Assembly: GCF_000753735.1 (NCBI RefSeq)
Contig: NZ_JPIN01000001.1
Location: forward strand, 248,001-312,000
DNA: 64,000 nt
Source of the DNA: Pseudidiomarina atlantica
Lineage (GTDB): Bacteria > Pseudomonadota > Gammaproteobacteria > Enterobacterales > Alteromonadaceae
Reading direction: 5' to 3'
Made by a program: the position numbers and the translations under genes. Positions 46,983 through 56,130 of this stretch are shown piece by piece (position 1 is the first letter of the stretch; each line of letters begins with the position of its first letter). The notes below the pieces were generated by a model, which had not been told where the DNA came from, searched no databases, and saw only the letters and a list, made by a program, of their open reading frames with translations.

Positions 46983-49900
46983 ATGGCAAAATTCTTTATT
47001 GATCGCCCCATCTTTGCGTGGGTTATCGCGATTATTATCATGCTTGCTGGTGGCCTTGCGGTCACCCAGCTGCCCGTTGAGCAGTATCCAGAAATTGCGC
47101 CGCCTTCGGTGCAAATTAACGCGTCCTACCCAGGTGCTACTGCCGAAACTCTTGAAGAGAGCGTCACCCAGGTCATTGAGCAAAACCTCAATGGTATTGA
47201 TAATCTGGTGTACTTTTCATCCACCAGTGACTCTGCCGGTAATGCGAGTATTACCCTAACCTTCGAGGCGGGTACTGACCCTGATATCGCGCAAGTGCAG
47301 GTGCAGAACAAATTGCAGCTGGTGGTGCCATTACTGCCACAAGCGGTGCAAGATCAGGGCTTAGTTGTTGCCAAAGCGAACAATTCGTTTCTGATGGTGT
47401 TAGCATTGATTTCGAATAATGACGAAATCAACCAAATTGACTTGGGCGACTATATTGCGAGTAACATTCAAGACCCTATCGCACGGACGCCTGGGGTGGG
47501 TAATGTACGCTTGTTTGGTGCGCCCTATGCCATGCGTATTTGGCTCGACCCGCAAAAACTCACGCGCTACAACCTAACCACCACGGATGTCGTGCTAGCG
47601 CTGCGTGAACAAAACAATCAGGTTGCTGCCGGTCAATTAGGCGGTACTCCTGCCGTTGCAGGTCAACGACTGACATCATCTATCATCGCGCAAACGCGGC
47701 TCGAAACGGTCGATCAGTTTGAAGACATTCTGCTGCGCGTTAATGAAGATGGTTCGGCCGTTAAAGTCAGCGACGTGGCACATGTTGAGCTCGGTGGCGA
47801 AAACTATTCCACCATCGCACGTTACAACCGCCAAGCAGCCTCAGGCCTTGCGGTTAACCTTGCGACCGGCGCCAACGCACTGGAAACTGCCGCAGCAGTA
47901 AAAGAGCGAGTTGCTGAGTTAGAGCAATTCTTCCCGCCGGGCGTTGAGTTGGTGATTCCGTATGACACCACTCCGTTTGTCGAAACCTCCATTACCGAGG
48001 TTGTGAAGATTCTTTTCGAAGCCTTCGTGTTGGTGTTCTTGCTCATGCTGCTGTTCTTGCAAAACTTGCGTGCCACACTGATCCCCACACTCGCCATTCC
48101 GGTGGTCGTGTTGGGTACCTTTGGCATCATGTCGGCGCTGGGCTTCAGTATCAACACCCTGACCATGTTTGGTTTAGTGCTTGCCATCGGCTTGTTGGTG
48201 GATGACGCCATCGTAGTCGTGGAGAACGTTGAGCGCTTAATGCATGACGAAAAGCTCTCGCCACGCAAGGCGACCATTAAGTCAATGCAGCAAATTACTG
48301 GCGCGTTGATTGCTATCGGTTTGGTCATGGCAGCGGTATTCGTACCCATGGCGTTCTTTGGCGGCTCAACCGGTGCCGTTTATCGTCAATTCTCGATCAC
48401 CATTATTTCCGCAATGAGCTTATCGGTGATGGTCGCCATCATCTTTAGCCCATCTTTGTGTGCCACCTTGCTGAAACCGATCGATGACGAGAAAAAGAAC
48501 AAAGGCATCATGGGCGCGTTCAACCGTGGCCTGAACCGTGTTACCGAAAAATACACAGGTTCCGTGCAGAGCATTATCAAACGCAGCGCACGTTTTATTG
48601 TCATTTACTTTGTGTTAGTTGCCGTATTAGCATTTTTATTCCTGCGTATGCCAAGCTCATTCATTCCGAATGAAGACCGCGGTGTATTTTTGACGCAAAT
48701 GCAGCTGCCTGCCGGAGCGACCCAAGAACAGTCGTTCGAAACCATGCAAAAGATCGAGAACTACTACCTAGACGAAGCGGCCGGCATTCGCTCAGTATTT
48801 TCGGTCGTGGGTTTCAGTTTCAGTGGTCAAGGTCAAAACGCCGGACTCGCGTTCGTGCGCATGACGGATTGGTCAGAACGGACGACGCCAGATCTGCAAA
48901 TCGAGGCCATCATTGGCCGGGCGATGGGTTACTTCAGCCAAGTTCGTGAAGCGATGATCTTCGCCTTCAACCTCCCCTCTATCCCAGAACTCGGCAACGC
49001 CAGTGGTTTTAACCTCTACTTGCAAGATCGCGGCGGATTAGGCCATGAGGGCCTATTACAAGCACGCAATCAATTGCTCGGCATGGCGGCGCAAAATAGC
49101 ACCGTTGTTGGCGTGCGTCCGAACGGCTTAGAGGACACTTCGCAGTTCAAAATCGAAGTGGATTTCCAAAAAGCCAAAGCACTCGGGTTATCCATTGATC
49201 AAATCAATGCGACGCTAGCCAACGGTTTCGGCTCGACCTACATCAATGACTTTATCGACCGTGGTCGCGTGAAGAAAGTCTATGTGCAAGGCGTACCTGA
49301 GAGCCGGATGACACCTGAGGATCTGAGTCAGTGGTTTGTTCGCAATGACAGTGGCGAAATGGTCCCCTTCTCGTCGTTTACGAGCACCAGTTGGACCTTC
49401 GGTCCGCAACGACTCGAGCGTTACAATGGTGTGCCGGCAATGAATATACAGGGTGAAGCTGCACCGGGCTTTGCTTCGGGCGATGCCATGATGGCCATGG
49501 AAGAGATGATTAGCCAGTTGCCAGAAGGCATTGGTTACGAATGGTCAGGCATCTCACTAGAGGAAAAAGTCTCTGGTGACCAAGCGCCTATGCTCTACGC
49601 CTTATCACTCCTTATCGTCTTTTTGTGTTTGGCGGCCTTGTACGAGAGCTGGTCCATTCCGTTCTCGGTCATGCTCGTGGTGCCACTTGGTATTCTCGGC
49701 GCCGTTATCGCTGCCACCATGCGTGGTCTTGAAAACGACGTGTACTTCCAAGTTGGCCTGTTGACTACGGTGGGTGTTTCGGCGCGTAACGCTATCTTGA
49801 TTGTCGAATTTGCCAAAGATTTACAAGCACAGGGTAAAGAGTTGTTAGCGGCCACCCTCGAGGCTGTAAAACTACGTCTACGCCCGATTCTGATGACGTC

Positions 49901-50090
49901 ACTTGCGTTCACTTTTGGTGTCTTGCCACTAGCGCTTTCCAGTGGTGCGGGTGCGGTAAGTCGGCAAGCCATCGGTACCGGCGTCATCGGCGGTATGATT
50001 GGCGGCACGATTCTGGCTATCTTCTTCGTACCCTTACTGTTCTATGTGGTACGTCGGACCTTCCCACCGAAGGTTCGCGCCGAAGACTAG
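46983..50090 (+). CDS. RND multidrug efflux pump (AcrB-like, HAE-1)
   Basis: 1035 aa, full length. Starts [27 protein letters not shown]; twelve membrane helices and two large periplasmic loops. The proton-relay Asp pair is present in TM4 ([18 protein letters not shown], near residue 405) and the TM10 Lys in [15 protein letters not shown]. Drives drug, bile-salt or solvent export with the adaptor upstream. The HAE-1 type marks ([27 protein letters not shown]) argue for a broad-range pump rather than a metal pump. Confidence 0.96.
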   Translation: MAKFFIDRPIFAWVIAIIIMLAGGLAVTQLPVEQYPEIAPPSVQINASYPGATAETLEESVTQVIEQNLNGIDNLVYFSSTSDSAGNASITLTFEAGTDPDIAQVQVQNKLQLVVPLLPQAVQDQGLVVAKANNSFLMVLALISNNDEINQIDLGDYIASNIQDPIARTPGVGNVRLFGAPYAMRIWLDPQKLTRYNLTTTDVVLALREQNNQVAAGQLGGTPAVAGQRLTSSIIAQTRLETVDQFEDILLRVNEDGSAVKVSDVAHVELGGENYSTIARYNRQAASGLAVNLATGANALETAAAVKERVAELEQFFPPGVELVIPYDTTPFVETSITEVVKILFEAFVLVFLLMLLFLQNLRATLIPTLAIPVVVLGTFGIMSALGFSINTLTMFGLVLAIGLLVDDAIVVVENVERLMHDEKLSPRKATIKSMQQITGALIAIGLVMAAVFVPMAFFGGSTGAVYRQFSITIISAMSLSVMVAIIFSPSLCATLLKPIDDEKKNKGIMGAFNRGLNRVTEKYTGSVQSIIKRSARFIVIYFVLVAVLAFLFLRMPSSFIPNEDRGVFLTQMQLPAGATQEQSFETMQKIENYYLDEAAGIRSVFSVVGFSFSGQGQNAGLAFVRMTDWSERTTPDLQIEAIIGRAMGYFSQVREAMIFAFNLPSIPELGNASGFNLYLQDRGGLGHEGLLQARNQLLGMAAQNSTVVGVRPNGLEDTSQFKIEVDFQKAKALGLSIDQINATLANGFGSTYINDFIDRGRVKKVYVQGVPESRMTPEDLSQWFVRNDSGEMVPFSSFTSTSWTFGPQRLERYNGVPAMNIQGEAAPGFASGDAMMAMEEMISQLPEGIGYEWSGISLEEKVSGDQAPMLYALSLLIVFLCLAALYESWSIPFSVMLVVPLGILGAVIAATMRGLENDVYFQVGLLTTVGVSARNAILIVEFAKDLQAQGKELLAATLEAVKLRLRPILMTSLAFTFGVLPLALSSGAGAVSRQAIGTGVIGGMIGGTILAIFFVPLLFYVVRRTFPPKVRAED

Positions 50091-50105
50091 TCGCTGTTCC
50101 AACTG

Positions 50106-50148
50106 CATGCTAAGGTTATCTCTGGTCTCAGAGGTAACCTTACGCATG
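50106..50148 (+). promoter_or_regulatory. hairpin covering the ribosome binding site and start codon of the DUF2937 gene
   Basis: 50111-50124 pairs with 50129-50142 (14 bp including one G-T pair, 4-base loop GTCT), and CATGC (50106-50110) pairs with GCATG (50144-50148) past one bulged C at 50143. The 3' arm contains the SD-like GAGGT (50131-50135) and the ATG (50146-50148). There is no T tract after it, so it is not an ordinary terminator. Confidence 0.75.
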
Positions 50149-50673
50149 ATCTATCGTTATTTTATTCTTTGTGTCGCCGCTTCAGCCCTGCTATTGGGTA
50201 TTCAAGCGCCTAATCTATTGACCCAATATCAACAACGCTTGGCTGCACAATATGCCGAAGCCATGGTTTACTATAGAGACTATCAAACCATTGCTGAAAC
50301 TCATTTTGACGGCGATATACAAGCGCTGATCCGCGCCCATCAAACAAGTGATGAGGCGGCCTTTCGTGATGAGGCACCGATTATTGAAAAACTAGTGGCA
50401 CGGGTGAACGCGTTCGAGCAACAGTTGCAGCTACAACAACAGAGCTATCCCAATCAATTGTGGGCTCTCGTTTGGCAACATGATGAGGAATTGCTCGCTG
50501 GAACTATGGAGCAGTACAGTTTTAACGTACCCTTGACGCAGCAAGCGATAGCTACGGGCGCACTGATTGCACTAGCGATTGTGGTTTTGATCGATTTTAT
50601 GTGGCTGGTGTTAAAACGTCTATTTCGCCGCCGCGGTGATAAGCCCGGCTTTCGGGCTAATCATCGTTTTTAA
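50146..50673 (+). CDS. DUF2937 family membrane protein
   Basis: 175 aa from ATG at 50146; an upstream in-frame ATG (49999) lies within the pump gene and gives non-homologous residues. N-terminal hydrophobic helix (about 5-22), a long periplasmic helical part (AQYAEAMVYYRDYQTIAETHFDGDIQALIRAHQTS...) and a C-terminal helix (about 137-160). DUF2937, function unknown. It follows the RND pump by 55 bases, and its translation start is buried in a strong hairpin. A terminator overlaps its last codons, and it overlaps the convergent gene by 17 bases. Confidence 0.78.
   Translation: MIYRYFILCVAASALLLGIQAPNLLTQYQQRLAAQYAEAMVYYRDYQTIAETHFDGDIQALIRAHQTSDEAAFRDEAPIIEKLVARVNAFEQQLQLQQQSYPNQLWALVWQHDEELLAGTMEQYSFNVPLTQQAIATGALIALAIVVLIDFMWLVLKRLFRRRGDKPGFRANHRF
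50634..50671 (+). terminator. intrinsic terminator inside the end of the DUF2937 gene
   Basis: Stem 50634-50647 with 50653-50666 (14 positions, one A-A mismatch and one G-T pair), 5-base loop, then TTTTT at 50667-50671. The stop codon TAA directly follows at 50671-50673. Ends the RND-DUF2937 transcript. Confidence 0.78.
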
Positions 50674-50989
50674 CTTTGTATTCACCCTCAATCACCGAAT
50701 CATCGCTGCGATTACGGGTCTGCTCACGCTGCTGCTGATAGCGTTGCTGCGCATCTCGCTGTGCTTGGCGCGCGGCTTTGTTAAATTGCCATACCTGTTT
50801 CAATTCGCGGCGTTTGCGCCACATCACCGGTAGTAGCAGTATCCAGCCGACCAGCAAGAAAATAAGACCTAAGCCCAACGCTAATAGCAAAAATAGGCCA
50901 AACACGAACCAGCTCAATAGCACCACAAGCGGATTTGCATTGGGCTGCGGCTTCATTTTTTCTTGCCATTGGCGAATATAAATTAACAT
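50657..50989 (-). CDS. small membrane protein, hypothetical
   Basis: 110 aa from ATG at 50989; a longer frame adds a non-conserved-looking start. Basic N-terminus, two adjacent hydrophobic helices (about 22-60, LVVLLSWFVFGLFLLLALGLGLIFLLVGWILLLPVMW), then a long charged Gln/Arg-rich helix (KRRELKQVWQFNKAARQAQRDAQQRYQQQREQTRNR) and an acidic tail (SDDSVIEGEYKVKNDD). Not assigned to a named family. 53 bases downstream of the YgjV-like gene, same strand. Confidence 0.62.
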   Translation of the reverse strand: MLIYIRQWQEKMKPQPNANPLVVLLSWFVFGLFLLLALGLGLIFLLVGWILLLPVMWRKRRELKQVWQFNKAARQAQRDAQQRYQQQREQTRNRSDDSVIEGEYKVKNDD

Positions 50990-51042
50990 TACATCGTCTC
51001 GTTTAACTGAGTTACTAATACTATTGTGGCGCAAGCATACAA

Positions 51043-51603
51043 TTACAAGTGCTGCGCCTTGCGATCCTGTAACAATTTAAGAATGATACTGCTCAGATTC
51101 ACGATATTGAAAACAGTTCCCGAAACACTGCCAACAATAATTGCGTAGACCAAGCCCAAGAACTCCGCGAGCAAAAACCAACGCCGAATCAATGTAGGGT
51201 CGTTTAATTTGATCGAGCCGACCGTGAAAATTATCGATGAAGCATAAGCAATCCAGATCGACCAATGACTCGGCTGGTCTGAAAACCCGATCGCAACTCC
51301 ACTTAGCGAGAAATCAAGGGTTGCAATTGGGAATCGCCATTCAATAATGAGAAACACAATATTTAGCGCGACAAAGCCCCACAACACCAGCGGTCCTTGC
51401 CAACGCAGCGCGATAAAATTTCGCAATACTGCAATGCCGGTGACGATGCCACCAGCGATGGCATCCAGCATGAAAAAATGGATAGATAATGAACCGAGTG
51501 CTATTGCGGATACAATACGATAGCGATTCGCCGTACCTTGACGATAGGCGATAAAATTAAGAATGAGTGCGATAACACCAAAAACTTCTGCAACAGAAAA
51601 CAA
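51043..51603 (-). CDS. YgjV family inner-membrane protein
   Basis: 186 aa, six hydrophobic segments; the family pattern (EVFGVIALILNFIAYRQGTANRYRIVSAIALGSLSIHFFMLDAIAGGIVTGIAVLRNFIALRW) is recognisable as YgjV. Function unknown. Followed by the small membrane protein gene on the same strand. Confidence 0.8.
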   Translation of the reverse strand: MFSVAEVFGVIALILNFIAYRQGTANRYRIVSAIALGSLSIHFFMLDAIAGGIVTGIAVLRNFIALRWQGPLVLWGFVALNIVFLIIEWRFPIATLDFSLSGVAIGFSDQPSHWSIWIAYASSIIFTVGSIKLNDPTLIRRWFLLAEFLGLVYAIIVGSVSGTVFNIVNLSSIILKLLQDRKAQHL

Positions 51604-51637
51604 CTGGAATCCTCAATACAACTTAGTTTTACTACAA

Positions 51638-51675
51638 CAATAAAAACGGCGGCGACCGCACAGTGTCACCGCCGT
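51638..51675 (-). terminator. terminator of the lipoprotein M28 peptidase gene
   Basis: Stem 51646-51656 with 51665-51675 (ACGGCGG / CCGCCGT plus GAC/GTC, one mismatch), 8-base loop; on the minus strand followed by TTTTTATT. It begins 24 bases past the stop. Confidence 0.8.
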
Positions 51676-51698
51676 CTACCAGGTGTTACCACCGGAGA

Positions 51699-53363
51699 TT
51701 ATTGGCGTTCGGCCGCAGTTTCTTCACGAATACCACGGAATTCGTTTCCGGCATACCAATTTGGCCACGCATCAGAATTGGCCAGTTCATCACCAATCCA
51801 GTAGTACAACCACATGTCTTGCTGCACACCCCGTAAATCCCATTCTGGATCGTACTCATCTGCTGGCTTGTGATACGCCTCTTGCACGTATTGCGCACGT
51901 TGTTCTTTACCGTATGCTTCACCGAACTCAATGTGGTCATTGCCACCTTTTGCATAAAGCATAGGGACGCCACGCTTAGCTAGGTTGAAGTGATCTGAGC
52001 GATAGAACGAGCCAACTTCTGGAGTCGGTTCCGGCGCTACGTAACGGTCTTGTTTCTCAACATAACGCGCTAAATACTCTTCAAGTTCTGAATTACCATG
52101 TCCAACCACGACCATGTCTTTCATCGGTCCATAAACGTTCATCACGTCCATGTTGATGCCGGCAACCGCTTTACTAAGCGGTAACATTGGATGATCAGCG
52201 TACCAATCGGAACCCAGCAAGCCACGCTCCTCGGCGGTTACTAAAACAAACACTACCGAACGCTCCGGTTGTGGTTGCGAGGCAAAGAATTCAGCAATTG
52301 CCATGACTCCAGCGGTACCCGATGCATTGTCTTGCGCACCGTTGTAGATTTGGTCATCACTCGCAATTGGATTCATACCCATGTGATCCCAATGCGCCAT
52401 GTAAATCACATGCTCTTCCGGATTGACGCTACCTTCAATATAACCAATCAAGTTCGGTGAGTTGAGGTATTCAAAATCGGTCTGTACGGTCAAAGATACC
52501 GACGCATTCAGAGCAACTGGTTCAAACTCAGGTTGTTGTGCCTGCGCGCGCATTTCAGCATAGCTAGAGCCGATGCGTGCAAATAACTTGTCCGCCGCCT
52601 CTTGTGTAAGCCAACCTTCAATTTCAGCACGATCCATATTTTTATTGTCACGCGCCAAATCAAAACGGACGGGCGAGCCGCCTGCAACCACGCCCCAACC
52701 GTAGCCAGCAGGTCCTGTCTCGTGAATAACGAGGATACCCGCAGCACCTTGGCGCGCTGCTTCTTCAAACTTATAAGTCCAACGACCGTAATAGGTCATG
52801 GCTTTGCCGTTAAAAACCTCTGGATCACCACTGTCGTAACCTGGATCGTTTACTAATACCACGACTGTTTTGCCGGCAACATCGAGACCTTCATAATCAT
52901 TCCAGCCATATTCTGGCGCCACGATACCGTAACCGGCGAACACCATTTCACTGTCCTTGAGTGATACTTCTTCTTGTACCCGCGGTGACCACGCCATCAT
53001 GTCTTGTTTATAAGCAAAATCAGCTAACTCAGCAGCGCCAAAACTCATATCTGAAACACTGTAGGGCGTCATTTTTACCAAAGGCACTTCTTGGCGATAG
53101 CTATTTGATTCTGCGTCATAGGGTTTTAACCCCCACGCGCGGAATTTTTCTTCGACAAAGGCGACGGTCAATTCTTCACCTTTGCTCGCCGGCGCACGCC
53201 CTTCGAATTCATCCGAACTTAAGGTCTGCAGATAATCGCGATAGTTTTCGTTAAAACTGTAAGGGTCGACCTCAACCTGCGGGGTTGCAGTCGATTCAGG
53301 TTCACTGGCTGGCGAACATGCGACAATCAGCATGCTGGCGGCCAGCACCGAAAGCTTTTTCAT
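51699..53363 (-). CDS. M28-family zinc peptidase, lipoprotein
   Basis: 554 aa. Lipoprotein signal with Cys16 in LIVACS. A PA (protease-associated) domain sits inside the chain (about 140-240, MVFAGYGIVAPEYGWNDYEGLDVAGKTVVVLVND...RQGAAGILVIHETG). The peptidase domain has all zinc ligands: HWDHMG, GAQDNASGTAGV, TAEERGLLG, INMDVMN and FYRSDHFNL. Likely an outer-membrane or periplasmic aminopeptidase that feeds peptide uptake. Followed by its own terminator; the upstream DUF192 gene is only 6 bases away. Confidence 0.92.
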   Translation of the reverse strand: MKKLSVLAASMLIVACSPASEPESTATPQVEVDPYSFNENYRDYLQTLSSDEFEGRAPASKGEELTVAFVEEKFRAWGLKPYDAESNSYRQEVPLVKMTPYSVSDMSFGAAELADFAYKQDMMAWSPRVQEEVSLKDSEMVFAGYGIVAPEYGWNDYEGLDVAGKTVVVLVNDPGYDSGDPEVFNGKAMTYYGRWTYKFEEAARQGAAGILVIHETGPAGYGWGVVAGGSPVRFDLARDNKNMDRAEIEGWLTQEAADKLFARIGSSYAEMRAQAQQPEFEPVALNASVSLTVQTDFEYLNSPNLIGYIEGSVNPEEHVIYMAHWDHMGMNPIASDDQIYNGAQDNASGTAGVMAIAEFFASQPQPERSVVFVLVTAEERGLLGSDWYADHPMLPLSKAVAGINMDVMNVYGPMKDMVVVGHGNSELEEYLARYVEKQDRYVAPEPTPEVGSFYRSDHFNLAKRGVPMLYAKGGNDHIEFGEAYGKEQRAQYVQEAYHKPADEYDPEWDLRGVQQDMWLYYWIGDELANSDAWPNWYAGNEFRGIREETAAERQ

Positions 53364-53369
53364 CGGTTG

Positions 53370-53855
53370 TTACTCCTTGTTTTCACATTGTTGTAGTTGG
53401 ACGCCTTCACGAATACCATGCTCGGCAAAATAGCCTGCTGGCATTTCGAGCGCACTTTTATAATTGGTACCCGGTCGATAACTCGGACAATTACGTGAAT
53501 TTACACTGGTGCAAGGACGCATGGTGAACGTTTTGACAACGCGCATCTGTGCATCTAAATAAGCAATATCGAGCGCGATTTTAGTGTTGTACATCCAAAA
53601 TCCGGAGTAGCCAGGACGCTCCTCGTTGTAAACAAACCACATCCCGTGATGCGGTGCTAACTCAGTACGGTGCATCAAACCACGCGCTCGCTTATCAAAA
53701 TTATCTGCAATTTCAACTTGCATGGGCGGTTGTCCGCTGACCCCAACCTGACAAAGTTGTGTGGTGTCATAACTACACACGTCCTCTGCAGCTGTTGAGC
53801 AGGAATCTTGCGCAGTAAATCCAGCAAGTAGCAAAGTAAGTATTGATAGTGTCAT
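53370..53855 (-). CDS. DUF192 family exported protein
   Basis: 161 aa from ATG at 53855 (a TTG at 53879 would lengthen it). N-terminal signal peptide (MTLSILTLLLAGFTA), a cysteine-rich stretch (DSCSTAAEDVCSYDTTQLC), then the DUF192 domain: VEIADNFDKRARGLMHRTELAPHHGMWFVYNEERPGYSGFWMYNTKIALDIAYLD. Members are small secreted proteins of unknown function. Probably co-transcribed with the M28 gene 6 bases downstream. Confidence 0.85.
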   Translation of the reverse strand: MTLSILTLLLAGFTAQDSCSTAAEDVCSYDTTQLCQVGVSGQPPMQVEIADNFDKRARGLMHRTELAPHHGMWFVYNEERPGYSGFWMYNTKIALDIAYLDAQMRVVKTFTMRPCTSVNSRNCPSYRPGTNYKSALEMPAGYFAEHGIREGVQLQQCENKE

Positions 53856-53910
53856 AGCTGTCAGCTCGATAGAAAACAAACGAGCTCAAGTATGGCGTGA
53901 ATTGGACGGA

Positions 53911-53943
53911 AAAAAAAGCCAAAAAAGCCCCTTACGGGGCTTT
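53911..53943 (-). terminator. terminator of the DUF4382 gene
   Basis: Stem AAAGCCCC (53924-53931) with GGGGCTTT (53936-53943), 4-base loop; preceded on the plus strand by A runs (53911-53926), i.e. a T tract on the minus strand. 52 bases past the stop. Confidence 0.85.
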
Positions 53944-53994
53944 AAATTGGAGAACATTTGATAAACACGTACTAACGTATGAACGTCAGGTTGT

Positions 53995-54972
53995 TTATCC
54001 GGAGATATCCACAGTAGTAACCGTTTCATCCCCACTGACGCTCACGTCTACAACTCCTTGAAACGTGATGTCATCATCTGCCTCGGGATCGTCATCCGTC
54101 TGGCAGGTCCACGCTGCAGAGTAATCACCTGCCGCAACGTAACCGACAGAAAAGGTGTAGGCAGAGACGTTATCAAAGTACACCGCTGCAACGGCATACG
54201 GCTGATGTGTCTCTGCCCCACCTACATCTGCCAGGGCAGTTATCTCTAAATCACTTCCCTCATAGAGATAAACTGCAGCCACTGGCTCTGTCGTGTCGCT
54301 TGGTGCGACCGAACAAGAATTCTCAATGAGTAAGGCCTCGGCAATAGTGCCTTCAACGTGCCCCACTTCTAAATTATTCACTAACCGTACACCACGGGGC
54401 TTCAAGAAGTAGACATCTTGTCCCACCGGGTTCACCAGCGCCTGACGCAAATCAAACTCAACGGTATAAGCGGCATTACCACCGGCATCGAGCGTAATGC
54501 TATCGAATTTCAGTTCATTCGACGGTACTTGGAGTGCAATTTGCTGCTCCCCTACTTGTACATAAGAGCCTTCGCTCATGACCAGCCGCAATTGACCGTA
54601 AGTACCTGCTGCGACTTCAACGCCGGCTACTAAATCCAGCGCCTCGCTGCCGGTGTAACTCATCAGATCAACACCATAAGTGTTGGGGATGGTTTCACCG
54701 TCGCTATCTTTACAAACATCATTACTTGCTAAGGTGTTATCAGACTCGCCAATGACGAAAGTTTGCTGGCCATCGCCATTACCGACCAGCTCAACGGCAT
54801 TAAAGCAAGCAATTACAGCGTCTGCCTCGTCAACTGGTGCGTCGCTAATTGCAAGCGTGAAGGTCGCGGTGTCAGCCACCTTGGGCTCATCATCGGAACC
54901 ACCACACGCAGCTAGAGACAAAGCTGCAACAGAAATTACAAAAGCTTTACACGATTGATGTTTTAGTAACAT
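53995..54972 (-). CDS. DUF4382 domain lipoprotein
   Basis: 325 aa from ATG at 54972, preceded by GAGAGGT. Lipoprotein signal with LSLAAC (C23) then GGSDDE. The DUF4382 domain covers about residues 35-180 (ATFTLAISDAPVDEADAVIACFNAVEL...LDLVAGVEVAAGTYGQLRLVMSEGSYV), a beta-sandwich of unknown function in exported proteins; the C-terminal region is another beta-rich, acidic part. Stand-alone with its own terminator. The base composition of the coding strand looks like that of its neighbours. Confidence 0.82.
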   Translation of the reverse strand: MLLKHQSCKAFVISVAALSLAACGGSDDEPKVADTATFTLAISDAPVDEADAVIACFNAVELVGNGDGQQTFVIGESDNTLASNDVCKDSDGETIPNTYGVDLMSYTGSEALDLVAGVEVAAGTYGQLRLVMSEGSYVQVGEQQIALQVPSNELKFDSITLDAGGNAAYTVEFDLRQALVNPVGQDVYFLKPRGVRLVNNLEVGHVEGTIAEALLIENSCSVAPSDTTEPVAAVYLYEGSDLEITALADVGGAETHQPYAVAAVYFDNVSAYTFSVGYVAAGDYSAAWTCQTDDDPEADDDITFQGVVDVSVSGDETVTTVDISG

Positions 54973-55141
54973 GTTAATATACCTCTCGATATATGAGTTT
55001 AGTGTAAACAATATTTAGCACAGCTTGCAACCCCTGTCTTGCTGTTTACGCTGGCTTTACAAAGAAAAACATGCGCTCATTTATTCGCCAAATTTTTAAT
55101 TCATGCTTAGTTTGTTGTTATGTTGTTTAAAAATAACAGGA

Positions 55142-55170
55142 TTGATCGCGTCAGCAACTCAGCATAAAGT
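55142..55170 (+). promoter_or_regulatory. candidate promoter of the YvcK-like gene
   Basis: TTGATC (55142-55147), 17-base spacer, TAAAGT (55165-55170), 28 bases before the start at 55198. The rest of the 225-base gap after the DUF4382 gene shows nothing definite. Confidence 0.4.
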
Positions 55171-55197
55171 AGCATTACGATTAAAATGGAGTCGCAA

Positions 55198-56106
55198 ATG
55201 ACGACCACTGCAGGTGAAATGGACTGTCAATTAACCGAACTTAAATGTGTCACCGCGCTAGGTGGCGGTCACGGGCTTGGACGGGTGTTGTCTAGCTTAC
55301 AATTTCTACAGCATCGCCTAGTAGGTATCGTCGCCACAACTGACAACGGTGGCGCGAGCGGCCTCCTACGCCGTGCCCATCAAACCATCGCTTGGGGTGA
55401 CATTCGTAACTGTCTGTCACAGCTTACGGAACAACCGCTTGCAGCTGACGTACTCAATTATCGTTTTAACGAAGAATCTGCATTGCAGGGGCATAATTTA
55501 GGCAACCTGCTGCTGTATACACTTGACCAGCTCAGCGCTCGCCCTCTCGATGGCATTCAACTGTTAAGTCGTTTGTTGAATATCAACACACGATTATTAC
55601 CAATGTCTGAAGTTCCTGTTGATTTAATTGCCGATACCCATGAAGGGCTTGAATGTTTTGGTGAATTGCTGGTTGATCAGCTCCACCACATGCCCAAAAG
55701 TTTGCGTCTATCTGCAACAGCGCAACCCACTCCCGAAGCACTCAAACATTTACGCCGAAGTGATTTGATTATCATTGGCCCCGGAAGTTTCTTGACTTCA
55801 CTCATGCCGCCGTTATTGGTGGACAAAATTGTGGAAACTATCGCTTCGCAGAGCGCACCGGTTATTTTTATTGATAATCTACTCGCTGAACAAAGTCCCG
55901 CCGGACAATTGCCGGTGAGTGCAAGAATTCGCTGGCTGGAAGAGAAAGTCGGTTTTCAACTTATCGATATGGTAATCACCAACCATGCTGATAAGGATTT
56001 AACTTTGCCACACGTGAATGGCATCGAAGCGGATCGTAATGCGCCGCAAAGACATGACAAAGTAAGCCTGCGGAACACGCTAAATAAAGCACTCGCAGCT
56101 TTATAA
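55198..56106 (+). CDS. YvcK/YbhK/CofD-like protein (gluconeogenesis factor family)
   Basis: 302 aa from ATG at 55198, chosen because GGAG lies 6 bases before it; ATG at 55186 is an alternative. Conserved VTALGGGHGLGRVLSSLQFL (nucleotide-binding loop), VATTDNGGASGLLRR, GDIRNCLSQL, YRFN...GHNLGNLLL and DLIIIGPGSFLTSLMPPLLV. B. subtilis YvcK binds UDP-GlcNAc and affects cell-wall synthesis and growth on gluconeogenic carbon. Related to CofD but no F420 genes are near. The M14 gene follows after 24 bases. Confidence 0.9.
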   Translation: MTTTAGEMDCQLTELKCVTALGGGHGLGRVLSSLQFLQHRLVGIVATTDNGGASGLLRRAHQTIAWGDIRNCLSQLTEQPLAADVLNYRFNEESALQGHNLGNLLLYTLDQLSARPLDGIQLLSRLLNINTRLLPMSEVPVDLIADTHEGLECFGELLVDQLHHMPKSLRLSATAQPTPEALKHLRRSDLIIIGPGSFLTSLMPPLLVDKIVETIASQSAPVIFIDNLLAEQSPAGQLPVSARIRWLEEKVGFQLIDMVITNHADKDLTLPHVNGIEADRNAPQRHDKVSLRNTLNKALAAL

Positions 56107-56130
56107 CAACGACAAAAAAGGGGAACTTTA

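Noticed and set aside
49999-50145. Extended N-terminus of the DUF2937 gene inside the RND pump gene
   Set aside because: The extra 49 residues are an alternate frame of the pump gene; the family start is MIYRYF at 50146.
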